The notes beneath the pieces are model-generated. The model searched no databases and was not told the DNA's origin. It saw only the letters and a program-made list of their open reading frames with translations. Positions 63,967-64,000 of a DNA stretch of 64,000 nt are shown one piece after another. Position numbers and translations under genes: made by a program. Every line of letters begins with the position of its first letter. Positions within the stretch are counted from its first letter, which is position 1. The stretch comes from Brachypodius melanocephalos. Lineage: Eukaryota > Chordata > Aves > Passeriformes > Pycnonotidae. The DNA lies in NCBI GenBank assembly GCA_013398615.1, contig VZSR01000514.1, positions 6,506,305 to 6,570,304 of the forward strand. The letters are read 5' to 3'.

Positions 63967-64000
63967 GTAAGTCAGTGAACTCTTCCTTAGTCCTTGAAAA

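Noticed and set aside
1..64000. CRISPR arrays, operons, bacterial promoters or phage genes
   Set aside because: Spliced genes, CpG islands and bird retroposons show this is vertebrate nuclear DNA; no regularly spaced repeats were seen.

Overview
The window is vertebrate nuclear DNA, almost certainly from a bird and probably a songbird. It has long AT-rich introns and intergenic sequence with isolated short exons, several CR1 LINE fragments with the typical bird CR1 3' end, a solo LTR of a common bird ERVL-like type, and a SINE whose head resembles tRNA-Ile and whose tail comes from CR1 (the TguSINE1 design known from zebra finch).

The one gene that can be assigned securely is FHIP2A (FAM160B1), on the + strand. 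Thirteen coding exons run from an ATG at 39760 in a CpG island to 63966, just before the window ends. Joined, they give 598 in-frame residues, roughly the first 78% of the approximately 765-residue vertebrate protein. All junctions are GT-AG and in phase. The last exons lie beyond position 64000. FHIP2A is the cargo-adaptor subunit of an FTS-Hook-FHIP complex that links cargo to dynein.

Left of FHIP2A (1 to about 39300) I recognise no established protein-coding exon. A second strong CpG island at about 26100-27070 carries a CTG/CAG tract, CCCTG pentamers and a possible minus-strand first exon with an ATG and a good splice donor. In vertebrates ABLIM1 lies beside FHIP2A and is transcribed away from it, so the simplest reading is that this island is an ABLIM1 promoter and that 1-26 kb is its long first intron; that is inference. 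Between the two islands are two good CTCF-like motifs (33081 and 34334), a plausible insulator.

The most unusual observation is a minus-strand open frame at 10116-10397. It is bounded by splice-site-like sequences, would be a symmetric phase 1-1 exon of 282 bases, and encodes a module with eight cysteines that I do not recognise. Other structure includes a perfect 13-bp hairpin followed by a second hairpin (23727-23794), perfect palindromes of 18 and 20 bp inside FHIP2A intron 5, a 46-base A tract, and sequences resembling the ancient MIR SINE. A 100-base N gap (3935-4034) marks an assembly break.
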